From: an uncultured Clostridia bacterium
GTDB lineage: Bacteria; Bacillota; Clostridia; Peptostreptococcales; Anaerovoracaceae
Assembly (NCBI GenBank): GCA_934255135.1
Contig: CAKQMV010000005.1
Span: 62,001-126,000, forward strand
Direction of reading: 5' to 3'
Length of the DNA: 64,000 nt
A model generated the notes under the pieces. It did no database searches. It was not told the origin of the DNA and worked only from the letters and a program-made list of their open reading frames with translations. Positions 43,484-52,597 of the stretch are shown here, in pieces. Position 1 is the stretch's first letter. The number at the start of each line of letters is the position of its first letter. The translations under genes were made by a program, and so were the position numbers.

Positions 43484-43954
43484 GTGCCAAGAAAAGGTAA
43501 TGTACCAAAGAGAGAAGTACTTCCAGATCCAGTATATGGAAACCTCGTTGTTGCTAAGCTGATCAACAGCATTATGCTTGACGGTAAGAAGGGTGTAGCT
43601 CAGACTATCGTATACGATGCTTTTGATAGAATTCACGAAGCAACTGGTGAGGAGCCACTGGAAGTATTTGAGAAGGCAATGAATAACATCATGCCTGTAC
43701 TGGAAGTTAAAGCAAGAAGAATTGGTGGAGCAAACTACCAGGTTCCTATCGAAGTAAGACCTGAGAGAAGACAGACTCTTGGAATCAGATGGCTTACTAA
43801 GTACACAAGAGCTAGAGGCGAGAAGACTATGGCTGAGAGACTTGCGAAGGAGCTTATGGACGCTGCTAACAACACTGGTGCATCCGTAAAGAAGAAAGAG
43901 GATACACACAAGATGGCAGAGGCTAACAGAGCGTTTGCACACTTCAGATGGTAA
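43484..43954 (+). CDS. rpsG: 30S ribosomal protein S7
   Basis: A 156-residue protein starting at GTG with AAGGAGGG upstream: PRKGNVPKREVLPDPVYGNL, KAMNNIMPVLEVKARRIGGA, YQVPIEVRPERRQTLGIRWL and a C-terminal EANRAFAHFRW. S7 nucleates assembly of the 30S head. fusA begins 12 bases later. Confidence 0.97.
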   Translation: MPRKGNVPKREVLPDPVYGNLVVAKLINSIMLDGKKGVAQTIVYDAFDRIHEATGEEPLEVFEKAMNNIMPVLEVKARRIGGANYQVPIEVRPERRQTLGIRWLTKYTRARGEKTMAERLAKELMDAANNTGASVKKKEDTHKMAEANRAFAHFRW

Positions 43955-43966
43955 TGGAGGAGCTTC

Positions 43967-46033
43967 ATGGCTAAGAGAGCTTTTTCACTGGAGAAGACCA
44001 GAAATATAGGTATCATGGCGCACATTGACGCTGGTAAGACTACCACTACTGAGAGAATCCTGTTCTACACAGGTAAGACTCATAAGATTGGTGAGACTCA
44101 CGAGGGTGGCGCTACAATGGACTGGATGGAGCAGGAGCAGGAGAGAGGTATTACAATCACTTCTGCCGCTACAACAGCTCAGTGGAAGGATACAAGAATT
44201 AATATTATCGATACACCGGGACACGTTGACTTTACTGTAGAGGTAGAGAGATCACTCCGTGTACTTGACGGTGCGGTAATGGTACTCTGCGCTAAGGGCG
44301 GAGTAGAGCCACAGTCAGAGACTGTATGGCGTCAGGCCGAGAAGTACCATGTTCCAAGAATGATTTTCGTTAACAAGATGGATATCCTTGGAGCTAACTT
44401 CTATAGAGTAGTTGACATGATCCACGATAGACTTAAGGCTAATGCAGTTCCTGTGCAGCTTCCTATCGGATCAGAGAGCGAGTTCGTTGGAATCGTTGAC
44501 CTCATCCATATGAAGGCTGAGATCTACAAGGATGATCTTGGTAAGGAGATTGAGGAGACTGAGATTCCTGAGAACATGAGAGAAGAGGCTGAGGCTTGGA
44601 GAGAGAAGCTTGTTGAGTCAGTTGCAGAGACTGATGAGGAGCTTATGATGAAGTTCCTTGAGGGTGAAGAAATCACTATCGAGGAGATCAAGAAGGTTAT
44701 CAGACAGCAGACTATTGCAGGTGAGATGTACCCAGTATTCTGCGGATCAGCATACAAGAACAAGGGTGTTCAGATGATGCTTGATGGTGTTCTTGATTAC
44801 ATGCCATCGCCAGTCGACATTCCACCTATCCAGGGTATCAACCCTGATACAGAGGAGCCAGATGAGAGAAAGGCTAGCGATAAGGAGCCATTCTCAGCAC
44901 TTGCATTCAAGATTATGGCTGACCCATTTGTTGGTAAGCTTGCGTTCTTCAGAGTATACTCAGGAACTCTTGATGCAGGTTCATACGTTCTTAACGCAAC
45001 TAAGGGCAAGAAGGAGAGAATCGGAAGAATCCTCCAGATGCACGCTAACCACCGTAACGAGATCGATACAGTTTACTCAGGAGATATCGCTGCAGCAGTA
45101 GGTCTCAAGCAGACTACTACTGGAGATACACTCTGTGATGAGGATCACCCAGTTATCCTTGAGTCAATGGAGTTCCCTGATCCTGTAATCGAGATCGCTA
45201 TCGAGCCTAAGACTAAGATCGGTCAGGAGAAGATGGGTATCGCTCTTGCAAAGCTTGCTGAAGAGGACCCAACATTCAGAACATACACTAACGCTGATAC
45301 AGGACAGACTATCATCGCAGGTATGGGAGAACTTCACCTTGAGATCATCGTAGACAGACTTCTCAGAGAGTTCAAGGTTGAGGCTAACGTAGGTAAGCCT
45401 CAGGTATCATATAAGGAGACTATCACTCAGGAAGTTGATGAGGACTACAAGCATAAGAAGCAGTCAGGTGGATCTGGACAGTACGGACACGTTAAGTTCA
45501 AGCTCTACCCAAGAGAGGCTGGTTCAGGATTCGAGTTCAAGAACTCAATCGTTGGTGGTGCTATTCCTAAGGAGTACATCCCTAAGATCGAGGAGGGAAT
45601 CATCGAGTCAATGCAGTCAGGTCCTGTAGCAGGATTCCAGGTTGTAGACCTTGGTGTTGAGCTTTACGATGGATCATACCACGAGGTTGACTCATCTGAG
45701 ATGGCATTCAAGATCGCAGCTTCAATGGGATTCAAGGAAGCTTGCAAGAAGGCAAAGCCTGTTCTCCTCGAGCCTATTTTCAAGGTTGAGGTAACAGTAC
45801 CTGAGAACTACATGGGAGACATCATCGGAGACATCAGCTCAAGAAGAGGTCGTATCGAAGGATCAGACATCAACAACGGAGCTGCTGCAGTTAGAGGATT
45901 CGTTCCACTTTCAGAGATGTTCGGATACGCAACTGACCTGCGTTCAAAGACTCAGGGTAGAGGTGTATATGTAATGCAGTTCGACCATTTCGACAAGCTC
46001 CCAGAGAGCCTTGTTGAGAAGGTTACAAAGTAA
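43967..46033 (+). CDS. fusA: Elongation factor G
   Basis: A 688-residue canonical EF-G catalysing ribosomal translocation. G1 AHIDAGKTTTTERIL, switch II DTPGHVDFTVEVERSL with the catalytic His, G4 NKMD; domain IV KQSGGSGQYGHVKFKLYPRE and domain V RRGRIEGSDINNGAAAV. GGAGGAG precedes the ATG. It differs clearly from the paralogue at 11508-13433. tuf follows after 46 bases. Confidence 0.98.
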   Translation: MAKRAFSLEKTRNIGIMAHIDAGKTTTTERILFYTGKTHKIGETHEGGATMDWMEQEQERGITITSAATTAQWKDTRINIIDTPGHVDFTVEVERSLRVLDGAVMVLCAKGGVEPQSETVWRQAEKYHVPRMIFVNKMDILGANFYRVVDMIHDRLKANAVPVQLPIGSESEFVGIVDLIHMKAEIYKDDLGKEIEETEIPENMREEAEAWREKLVESVAETDEELMMKFLEGEEITIEEIKKVIRQQTIAGEMYPVFCGSAYKNKGVQMMLDGVLDYMPSPVDIPPIQGINPDTEEPDERKASDKEPFSALAFKIMADPFVGKLAFFRVYSGTLDAGSYVLNATKGKKERIGRILQMHANHRNEIDTVYSGDIAAAVGLKQTTTGDTLCDEDHPVILESMEFPDPVIEIAIEPKTKIGQEKMGIALAKLAEEDPTFRTYTNADTGQTIIAGMGELHLEIIVDRLLREFKVEANVGKPQVSYKETITQEVDEDYKHKKQSGGSGQYGHVKFKLYPREAGSGFEFKNSIVGGAIPKEYIPKIEEGIIESMQSGPVAGFQVVDLGVELYDGSYHEVDSSEMAFKIAASMGFKEACKKAKPVLLEPIFKVEVTVPENYMGDIIGDISSRRGRIEGSDINNGAAAVRGFVPLSEMFGYATDLRSKTQGRGVYVMQFDHFDKLPESLVEKVTK

Positions 46034-46067
46034 TATATTAATTTAAAGATTAATTATAAATTTTAAC

Positions 46068-47336
46068 GGAGGAAAAGAAATGGCTAAGCAGAAGTACGAG
46101 AGAACCAAGCCACATATCAACATTGGTACAATCGGCCACGTTGACCACGGTAAGACAACTCTTACAGCAGCAATCACTAAGACTCTTCACGAGAGATATC
46201 AGCTCGGAGCTGACGTAGCTTTCGACGAGATCGATAAGGCACCAGAAGAGAAGGCAAGAGGAATCACAATCTCAACAGCACACGTTGAGTATGAGACTCC
46301 AAACAGACACTACGCACACGTAGACTGCCCAGGACACGCTGACTATGTAAAGAACATGATCACTGGAGCAGCACAGATGGACGGAGCAATCCTCGTATGT
46401 GCAGCAACAGATGGACCAATGCCACAGACAAGAGAGCACATCCTGCTTTCAAGACAGGTAGGCGTACCATACATCATCGTATTCCTTAACAAGTGCGACA
46501 TGGTAGACGACGAGGAGCTTCTTGACCTAGTAGAGATGGAAGTAAGAGAGCTTCTTGACGAGTATGAGTTCCCAGGAGATGACACACCAATCATAAGAGG
46601 ATCAGCACTCAAGGCACTTGAGGATCCACAGAGCGAGTGGGGAGACAAGATTCTCGAGCTCATGCAGGCAGTAGATGATTACATTCCAGAGCCAGAGAGA
46701 GCAAACGACCAGCCATTCCTCATGCCAGTAGAGGACGTATTCTCAATCACAGGAAGAGGTACAGTAGCTACAGGAAGAGTAGAGAGAGGAATGCTTAAGG
46801 TAGGAGACGAGATCGAAATCGTAGGACTTACTGAAGAGAAGAGAAAGGTAGTCTGCACAGGAGTTGAGATGTTCAAGAAGACTCTTGACGAGGCAGAGAC
46901 TGGAGACAACATCGGAGCACTTCTAAGAGGTGTACAGAGAACAGAGATCGAGAGAGGACAGGTACTTGCAAAGCCAGGTACAATCCACCCTCACACAAAG
47001 TTCAAGGGTCAGGTATACGTACTTAAGAAGGAAGAGGGAGGAAGACACACTCCATTCTTCAACGGATACAGACCACAGTTCTACTTCAGAACAACAGACG
47101 TAACAGGTGATCTACAGCTTCCAGAGGGAACTGAGATGTGCATGCCTGGAGATAACGTAGTAATGGAGATCGAGCTTATCACACCAATCGCTATCGAAGA
47201 GGGACTAAGATTCGCTATCAGAGAGGGCGGAAGAACAGTAGGTTCAGGTGTAGTAACAGAGATCATCGAGTAATAATAGATTAGTCGAGACTACATACGC
47301 ACAATGGAGGAGCATCGCGTAAGCGATGCTCCTTTT
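46068..47336 (+). repeat. Direct repeat containing tuf copy 1
   Basis: From the GGAGG before tuf through the terminator T-run this 1269-bp segment matches 56551-57819, offset 10,483 bp. The only difference I noticed is G at 47307 versus A at 57790; flanks on both sides are unrelated. Confidence 0.9.
46080..47273 (+). CDS. tuf: Elongation factor Tu, copy 1
   Basis: A 397-residue EF-Tu delivering aminoacyl-tRNA to the ribosome. G1 GHVDHGKTTLTAAITK, G3 DCPGHADYVKNMITGAAQMD, G4 NKCDMVDDEELL; domains 2 and 3 follow with GRGTVATGRVERG and PGDNVVMEIELI. It is the last gene of the str operon, with GGAGG upstream and a terminator at 47309. Protein and DNA appear identical to copy 2 at 56563-57756. 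Confidence 0.98.
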   Translation: MAKQKYERTKPHINIGTIGHVDHGKTTLTAAITKTLHERYQLGADVAFDEIDKAPEEKARGITISTAHVEYETPNRHYAHVDCPGHADYVKNMITGAAQMDGAILVCAATDGPMPQTREHILLSRQVGVPYIIVFLNKCDMVDDEELLDLVEMEVRELLDEYEFPGDDTPIIRGSALKALEDPQSEWGDKILELMQAVDDYIPEPERANDQPFLMPVEDVFSITGRGTVATGRVERGMLKVGDEIEIVGLTEEKRKVVCTGVEMFKKTLDEAETGDNIGALLRGVQRTEIERGQVLAKPGTIHPHTKFKGQVYVLKKEEGGRHTPFFNGYRPQFYFRTTDVTGDLQLPEGTEMCMPGDNVVMEIELITPIAIEEGLRFAIREGGRTVGSGVVTEIIE

Positions 47337-47338
47337 TT
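47309..47338 (+). terminator. Intrinsic terminator after tuf copy 1
   Basis: Perfect 10-bp stem GGAGCATCGC / GCGATGCTCC with GTAA tetraloop, then TTTTTT. Confidence 0.9.
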
Positions 47339-47353
47339 AGCTTGTGATGATTG

Positions 47354-47362
47354 TGGTATAAT
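47354..47362 (+). promoter_or_regulatory. Extended -10 promoter of the pseudouridine synthase gene
   Basis: TGGTATAAT, a perfect extended -10, lies 50 bases before the ATG; no -35 is evident, as expected for extended -10 promoters. Confidence 0.55.
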
Positions 47363-47411
47363 TTCCTAAGCTGAATATGGCAAATTTCTGATAACGAGAG
47401 GTGCATATCAT

Positions 47412-48140
47412 ATGGGTGAGAAGATGAGACTTGACAGGTTCCTTGCTGAATGTGGCACAGGAACAAGAAGTGAAGTTAAAGGATATATTAAGAAGAATAG
47501 AGTTACAGTAAATGGAGCTACTGTTAAGGATAACGGTATGAAGGTTGATACTTCAGATGACGAAATATGCTTTGATGGACAGCCTCTTCTATATGAGAAG
47601 TTCAGATATTATATGCTTAATAAACCACAGGGCTGCGTAAGTGCTACAAGGGATGGTTTGTCAGCCACTGTAATTGATATGCTCGACGGAGAGAATATAA
47701 GAGATCTATTTCCTGTAGGAAGGTTAGATAAGGATACTGAGGGATTTCTTCTGATTACGAATGACGGACAGCTGGCACATAGACTGCTGTCCCCTAAGAA
47801 GCATGTCGATAAGACGTATATAGCTATAACAGATAAATCGCTTTCAGATGACGATATGGAGGTTTTTCGTAAGGGCGTCGATATTGGAGATGATGAACCG
47901 ACAATGCCGGCAGAAATCGAATTCTGGGGTGAAACTGATGATAATAGATATGTGTTTGAGGTTGTGCTGAGAGAAGGAAGATTTCATCAGGTTAAGAGAA
48001 TGTTTGAGGCTTTTGGAAGTACGGTTACATATCTTAAGAGAACCTCAATGGGGGCCGTTGAGCTTGATGAATCACTTGAACCGGGTGAGTTCAGAAGACT
48101 GTTTACTGATGAGGTTAAGCTTCTTGGCGGAGAGGCATAA
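47412..48140 (+). CDS. RsuA/RluB-family rRNA pseudouridine synthase
   Basis: A 242-residue enzyme isomerising a specific uridine in rRNA. The N-terminal S4 RNA-binding domain is MRLDRFLAECGTGTRSEVKG through RVTVNGATVKDNG. The catalytic domain holds MLNKPQGCVSATRDG and PVGRLDKDTEGFLLITNDGQ, in which Asp is the nucleophile, and EGRFHQVKRMFEAFG. The closest recognisable subgroup is RsuA (16S Psi516). An alternative start is the ATG at 47424. The gene converges on carB across a bidirectional terminator. Confidence 0.9.
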   Translation: MGEKMRLDRFLAECGTGTRSEVKGYIKKNRVTVNGATVKDNGMKVDTSDDEICFDGQPLLYEKFRYYMLNKPQGCVSATRDGLSATVIDMLDGENIRDLFPVGRLDKDTEGFLLITNDGQLAHRLLSPKKHVDKTYIAITDKSLSDDDMEVFRKGVDIGDDEPTMPAEIEFWGETDDNRYVFEVVLREGRFHQVKRMFEAFGSTVTYLKRTSMGAVELDESLEPGEFRRLFTDEVKLLGGEA

Positions 48141-48201
48141 ACATTCTATAATAATGAAGAAAATGGACGAAGCGGAATGCTTCAAATGAAAAATTGAGAA
48201 A

Positions 48202-48227
48202 GGGAGCTGCAATTGCGGCTCCCTTTT
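48202..48227. terminator. Bidirectional terminator between pseudouridine synthase gene and carB
   Basis: 9-bp stem GGGAGCTGC / GCGGCTCCC (one wobble) with AATT loop, TTTT on the right and an A-rich left flank serving the minus strand. Confidence 0.75.
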
Positions 48228-48245
48228 GGACGTTATGTGAGTAAA

Positions 48246-51200
48246 CTACTTAGCGTCGATAGTTGAAATTGTAAGTGTTGTCTCTTCGAGAACTTCTACA
48301 AGTACTCTTACTGTATCGAGTGATGTAAAGAGTGTCGCATTGTTCTCTGTAGCGCAGAGTCTGATCTGGTGACCGTCTGAAGCCTTGTTCTCATCGCTTA
48401 CTGATCTTGTATTAATGATGTAAGTGATGTGTCCAGACTTGATTAGGTCAAGAATCTCTGTGCTGCCATCACTTAGCTTAGCAAGAGTTCTTGTTCTTAT
48501 TCCGTTAGCCTTGAGGAATTCTGCTGTTCCCTCTGTTGCCTCGATGTTGAATCCGAGGTTGTAGAATCTTCTGATAAGTGGAAGTGCTTCCTCCTTATCG
48601 CTTCCTGCAAGTGTAGCGAATACAGTTCCGTAATTCTTTACCTTAGTTCCTGCAGCCTGAAGAGCCTTATAAAGTGCTCTGTTAAGTTTTTTGTCATATC
48701 CGATAGCCTCTCCTGTTGACTTCATCTCAGGTGAGAGGTATGAATCAAGTCCCTTGAGCTTGTTGAATGAGAATACAGGCGCCTTGACGTAAACTCTGTC
48801 TGACTCCTGTGGGTAAAGCTCAAAATATCCCTGCTCCTTGAGGCTCTTGCCGAGGATTACTTCTGTTGCGATATCTGCAAGAGGGTATCCTGTAGCCTTA
48901 GAAAGGAATGGAACCGTTCTTGATGAACGTGGGTTAACCTCGATAATGTAAACATCCTCGTGCTCATCTACGATGAACTGGATATTGTAAAGTCCCTTGA
49001 TTCCAATTCCAAGACCGAGCTTCTTAGCGTACTGAAGAATTGTACCCTTTACCTTATTCGATACTGAGAATGTAGGGTATACGCTGATTGAGTCTCCTGA
49101 GTGAACTCCTGTACGCTCTACAAGCTCCATGATTCCAGGTACGAATACGTCGATTCCATCACAGATTGCGTCGACCTCAAGCTCCTTACCTGCAATGTAC
49201 TTATCTACAAGAACAGGCTTATCCTCGTCGATTTCTACTGCTGTCTTGAGGTAGTGTCTTAGCTGCGCCTCACTTGCTACGATCTGCATTGCACGACCAC
49301 CAAGTACGAATGAAGGTCTTACTAGTACAGGGTAACCAATCTCAGCTGCTGCTGCAACTCCGTCCTCAATCTTAGTAACGGCTCTTCCCTTAGGCTGTGG
49401 AATGTCGAGCTCCTCGAGAATCTTCTCGAATCTGTCTCTGTTCTCAGCCTTATCGATAGCTTCGCAGTCAGTTCCGATAATCTTTACACCTCTATCCATA
49501 AGTGGCTGTGCAAGGTTGATTGCAGTCTGTCCACCGAGAGATGCGATAACACCTTCAGGCTGCTCAAACTCAATGATTTCCATTACATCTTCAGGTGTGA
49601 GTGGCTCGAAGTAGAGCTTATCCGAAGTAGTGTAATCTGTTGATACAGTCTCAGGATTGTTATTAATAATGATTGCTTCATAGCCCGCACGCTTGATTGT
49701 CTGTACAGCGTGAACTGTTGAGTAGTCAAACTCAACTCCCTGACCGATTCTGATAGGACCGGCACCAAGAACAATAATCTTCTTTTTGTCAGTCAATCTT
49801 GACTCGTTCTCTCCTGTGTATGAAGAGTAGAGATATGCAATATACTCACCTGTATGAAGAGTATCTACCATCTTGAATATAGGTCTGATGTTATTATCAT
49901 GACGGAATCTTGTAACCTCAAGCTCATCGCAATTCCAGAGCTTAGCAATATACTCGTCACTGAAGCCCATCTTCTTAGCTTCGAGAAGAGTCTTAGCGCA
50001 CTTAACATTTCTTCTGAGGCTAACTTCCATCTCATAAATTCTCTTGAATGACTCAAGGAAGAGCTCAGTAACAGCGGTTACCTTGTGAACCTCCTCGACT
50101 GTTGCACCCTTCGCAAAGAGTGACATGATGGCAAAAATGTTGTCGTCTCTGAATTCAGAGACATACTCGAGAAGCTCGTCCTTGCTCATATCGTCAAACT
50201 TCTGCATGTAGAGATGGCATACGCCGATCTCGAGTGATCTTACAGACTTAAGCATACACTCCTCGAGGTTTGAACCGATTCCCATAACTTCTCCAGTAGC
50301 CTTCATCTGAGTTCCGAGCTTGTTACTTGCATCTGAGAATTTATCAAATGGGAATCTAGGGAACTTAGCTACGATGTAGTCAAGCTGTGGCTCGATAGCT
50401 GCAGTTCCTCCTGCTACAGGAATCTCTGAAAGATCCATTCCAACAGCAATCTTAGCAGTTACTCTGGCGATTGGGTATCCTGATGCCTTTGAAGCAAGTG
50501 CTGAAGATCTTGAAACTCTTGGATTAACCTCGATCAGATAGTATTCGCTTGACTCAGGGTTGAGTGCGAACTGAACGTTACAACCTCCTGAAATCTTAAG
50601 CTCTCTGATAATCTTGATAGCACTGTCGTTAAGCATCTTAAGGTCGTGATCGTTCAGAGAAAGAATTGGTGCAACTACTACAGAGTCTCCTGTGTGAACA
50701 CCAACAGGGTCTACGTTCTCCATTCCGCAGATTGTAATTGCGTGGTCATTTGAGTCACGCATTACCTCGAACTCGATCTCCTTATATCCCTTAACACTCT
50801 TCTCAACTAGAACCTGGTGTACAGGTGAAAGGTTGAAGGCATTAATTCCGAGTGAAACAAGCTCATCCTCGTTATATGCAAAACCACCACCAGTTCCTCC
50901 AAGTGTAAATGCAGGTCTGAGAACTACCGGATAACCGATCTTAGCTGCAGCTGCCTTTGCTTCTTCGAGGTTGTATGTGATCTGTGAAGGAATAACTGGC
51001 TCGCCGATTGACTCGCACATTTCCTTAAATAGCTCTCTGTCCTCAGCTCTCTCGATACTCTCACTGCTTGTTCCGAGAAGCTCAACACGACACTCATCAA
51101 GGATGCCCTTCTTCTCAAGCTGCATAGCAAGGTTGAGGCCTGTCTGTCCACCGATTCCAGGAACGATAGCGTCTGGTCTCTCATAACGAAGAATCTTAGC

Positions 51201-51422
51201 GATATATTCGATTGTGAGCGGCTCCATGTACACCTTATCTGCGATTGATGTGTCAGTCATGATTGTCGCAGGGTTTGAGTTAACGAGAATTACCTCATAT
51301 CCCTCTTCCTTAAGAGCAAGGCATGCCTGTGTTCCTGCATAGTCGAATTCAGCAGCCTGACCGATTACGATAGGACCTGAACCGATAATGAGCACCTTTT
51401 TAATGTCTGTTCTTTTTGCCAT
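48246..51422 (-). CDS. carB: Carbamoyl-phosphate synthase large subunit
   Basis: A 1058-residue protein from the ATG at 51422, preceded by AGGAGG at 8 bases; a GTG three codons earlier is less likely. It contains two homologous ATP-grasp halves: KKVLIIGSGPIVIGQAAEFD / RPAFTLGGTGGGFAYNEDEL in the first and KKIIVLGAGPIRIGQGVEFD / VRPSFVLGGRAMQIVASEA in the second, then an MGS-like regulatory domain (last ~130 residues). It makes carbamoyl phosphate for pyrimidines and arginine. carA is not adjacent, and a leader ORF with terminator lies directly upstream. Confidence 0.97.
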   Translation of the reverse strand: MAKRTDIKKVLIIGSGPIVIGQAAEFDYAGTQACLALKEEGYEVILVNSNPATIMTDTSIADKVYMEPLTIEYIAKILRYERPDAIVPGIGGQTGLNLAMQLEKKGILDECRVELLGTSSESIERAEDRELFKEMCESIGEPVIPSQITYNLEEAKAAAAKIGYPVVLRPAFTLGGTGGGFAYNEDELVSLGINAFNLSPVHQVLVEKSVKGYKEIEFEVMRDSNDHAITICGMENVDPVGVHTGDSVVVAPILSLNDHDLKMLNDSAIKIIRELKISGGCNVQFALNPESSEYYLIEVNPRVSRSSALASKASGYPIARVTAKIAVGMDLSEIPVAGGTAAIEPQLDYIVAKFPRFPFDKFSDASNKLGTQMKATGEVMGIGSNLEECMLKSVRSLEIGVCHLYMQKFDDMSKDELLEYVSEFRDDNIFAIMSLFAKGATVEEVHKVTAVTELFLESFKRIYEMEVSLRRNVKCAKTLLEAKKMGFSDEYIAKLWNCDELEVTRFRHDNNIRPIFKMVDTLHTGEYIAYLYSSYTGENESRLTDKKKIIVLGAGPIRIGQGVEFDYSTVHAVQTIKRAGYEAIIINNNPETVSTDYTTSDKLYFEPLTPEDVMEIIEFEQPEGVIASLGGQTAINLAQPLMDRGVKIIGTDCEAIDKAENRDRFEKILEELDIPQPKGRAVTKIEDGVAAAAEIGYPVLVRPSFVLGGRAMQIVASEAQLRHYLKTAVEIDEDKPVLVDKYIAGKELEVDAICDGIDVFVPGIMELVERTGVHSGDSISVYPTFSVSNKVKGTILQYAKKLGLGIGIKGLYNIQFIVDEHEDVYIIEVNPRSSRTVPFLSKATGYPLADIATEVILGKSLKEQGYFELYPQESDRVYVKAPVFSFNKLKGLDSYLSPEMKSTGEAIGYDKKLNRALYKALQAAGTKVKNYGTVFATLAGSDKEEALPLIRRFYNLGFNIEATEGTAEFLKANGIRTRTLAKLSDGSTEILDLIKSGHITYIINTRSVSDENKASDGHQIRLCATENNATLFTSLDTVRVLVEVLEETTLTISTIDAK

Positions 51423-51442
51423 TATGTACACCTCCTGATTTT

Positions 51443-51485
51443 AAAAAAAACCGGTTCTATTAGAGATGACAACTCTATAAACCGG
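51443..51485 (-). terminator. Attenuator terminator in the carB leader
   Basis: On the minus strand CCGGTT...CTCTA (51485-51473), 7-base loop, TAGAG...AACCGG (51465-51451) and then eight T (51450-51443). The ascending arm overlaps the last codons and stop of the leader ORF; carB starts 20 bases after the T-run. Confidence 0.8.
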
Positions 51486-51576
51486 GGTGATTAAATAACT
51501 TATTAATGTATGAAAAAGAGTCAAAAACGGAGCTGGCTACGTGCGTCTCATTCAGTTTGAATAGTGCCATTGCCAT
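51475..51576 (-). CDS. 33-residue leader peptide upstream of carB
   Basis: The ATG at 51576 is preceded by AAGGAGAGGAG, one of the best ribosome binding sites in the window. The frame runs MAMALFKLNE... to ...NKLFNHPGL and stops at 51475-51477, inside the terminator's ascending arm. The codons for SVFDSFSY contain two U5 clusters in the RNA, placed shortly before the terminator. It contains no Arg and no run of one amino acid, so amino-acid-starvation attenuation is unlikely. The layout is that of a transcription-translation-coupled, UTP-sensitive attenuator as in E. coli pyrBI; the function is inferred. Confidence 0.65.
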   Translation of the reverse strand: MAMALFKLNETHVASSVFDSFSYINKLFNHPGL

Positions 51577-51609
51577 GCTAGTCTCCTCTCCTTTGCTTAA
51601 ATCTTACTA

Positions 51610-51637
51610 ATATTAGCACAAAATGAAAAGATGTCAA
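51610..51637 (-). promoter_or_regulatory. Promoter of the carB leader
   Basis: Minus strand: consensus TTGACA (51637-51632), 16-bp spacer ending TGC, TAATAT (51615-51610), i.e. an extended -10. Start predicted near 51603, 27 bases before the leader ATG. Confidence 0.75.
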
Positions 51638-51926
51638 ACATATTTTTGAAAATTAAAGTTAATGAAATTTATGTGAAGGCTATTGCAATTCTGAGATTGG
51701 TAATGTGTACAGAATAAAAGAACTTTACCATGGGGTTATTGTTCGGATTTATGCATGTTTTGATAGTTAATATGTAGTAATTGCAGGATCTTAATCACGC
51801 ATTGCACGATAAAAGTCGGTCGATGTAGAAAATAGTGATTCTGTTGTTTGAAGAATTCTTGCAGCAAATTTAGAATTTGTTTATAAGTTATTGCATTTCT
51901 ACCCTCAATGGAGACAAGGAGGAAAT
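51638..51926. other. Intergenic region between carB promoter and ydbC-like gene
   Basis: AT-rich. I see only a probable plus-strand promoter at its right end; no supported gene. Reverse-strand open frames here lack ribosome binding sites. Confidence 0.5.
51859..51887 (+). promoter_or_regulatory. Promoter of the PC4-like / surface protein genes
   Basis: TTGCAG (51859-51864), 17-bp spacer, TATAAG (51882-51887), 40 bases before the ATG at 51927. Confidence 0.45.
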
Positions 51927-52529
51927 ATGGCAGGGAGAAACGGAGAAATCTCATTTAAGGTAGTGACTCATATCGGGGTTTTGGCCAATTATCAGACTGG
52001 ATGGGCCAAGGAGCTTAATGTAATTCAATGGAATGATAATCAGCCGAAGTATGATATTCGAGACTGGTCACCGGATCATAAACAGATGTCTAAGGGTATT
52101 ACTCTTCACAAGGAGGAAGCAAGGGTTCTGATGAAGCTTCTTTTTGACAGATTCAAGGGAATAGATGCTGAACCTGATAATCAAAAGCATAATGGACGTG
52201 AGAGTCATCGCCATAATGAACAGAACATTAAAGAAGAAGCTTCAATTAGAGAAGAATCACCAGTAAGAGAAGAGACTATGCCAAAAGAAGAGGCGTCAGC
52301 GAAAGAAGACATCCCGGCGGAACCGGAGAATCCGGATGATATTACAGAGCTTTTTGCCGATGAGAATGAGCCTGTACCAGACTTTGTATTCGAGGAAGCG
52401 CCTAAGGATGCGATTTTTGAAGCAACAGAGGATGCATCTTTGATAATGGATGCAGATTCAAATGATCTGGTGCGAAATGAAGATGCCGAGGCAACCTCTG
52501 CTTCTGATATGCCAGAAGAAAGAGAGTGA
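51927..52529 (+). CDS. YdbC/PC4-like nucleic-acid-binding protein with acidic tail
   Basis: About 200 residues from the ATG at 51927 (AAGGAGG upstream). Residues 1-75 match the YdbC branch of the PC4/p15 single-stranded-DNA-binding fold: EISFKVVTHIGVLANYQTGW, KELNVIQWNDNQPKYDIRDW and SPDHKQMSKGITLHKEEAR. Residues ~80-200 are a low-complexity acidic tail with repeated EE(A/S/T) blocks, predicted disordered and not part of the usual ~75-residue YdbC. It lies 68 bases before the surface protein gene. The role is unknown; transcription or ssDNA binding is likely for the core. Confidence 0.8.
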   Translation: MAGRNGEISFKVVTHIGVLANYQTGWAKELNVIQWNDNQPKYDIRDWSPDHKQMSKGITLHKEEARVLMKLLFDRFKGIDAEPDNQKHNGRESHRHNEQNIKEEASIREESPVREETMPKEEASAKEDIPAEPENPDDITELFADENEPVPDFVFEEAPKDAIFEATEDASLIMDADSNDLVRNEDAEATSASDMPEERE

Positions 52530-52597
52530 CTGGAATAACCAGTGTTCCTCAGGAAGATGTTGGGTGTGCCGAACCGGATATCTTGGGAGGAATTAAT

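Noticed and set aside
51422..51600. PyrR-type attenuator in the carB leader
   Set aside because: I could not find a PyrR-binding-loop-like sequence or an antiterminator pairing; the leader ORF explains the terminator better. A covariance search would settle it.
51736..51954. Minus-strand open frame of 72 codons upstream of the YdbC-like gene
   Set aside because: No ribosome binding site, overlaps the plus-strand promoter and start, and the protein looks random.
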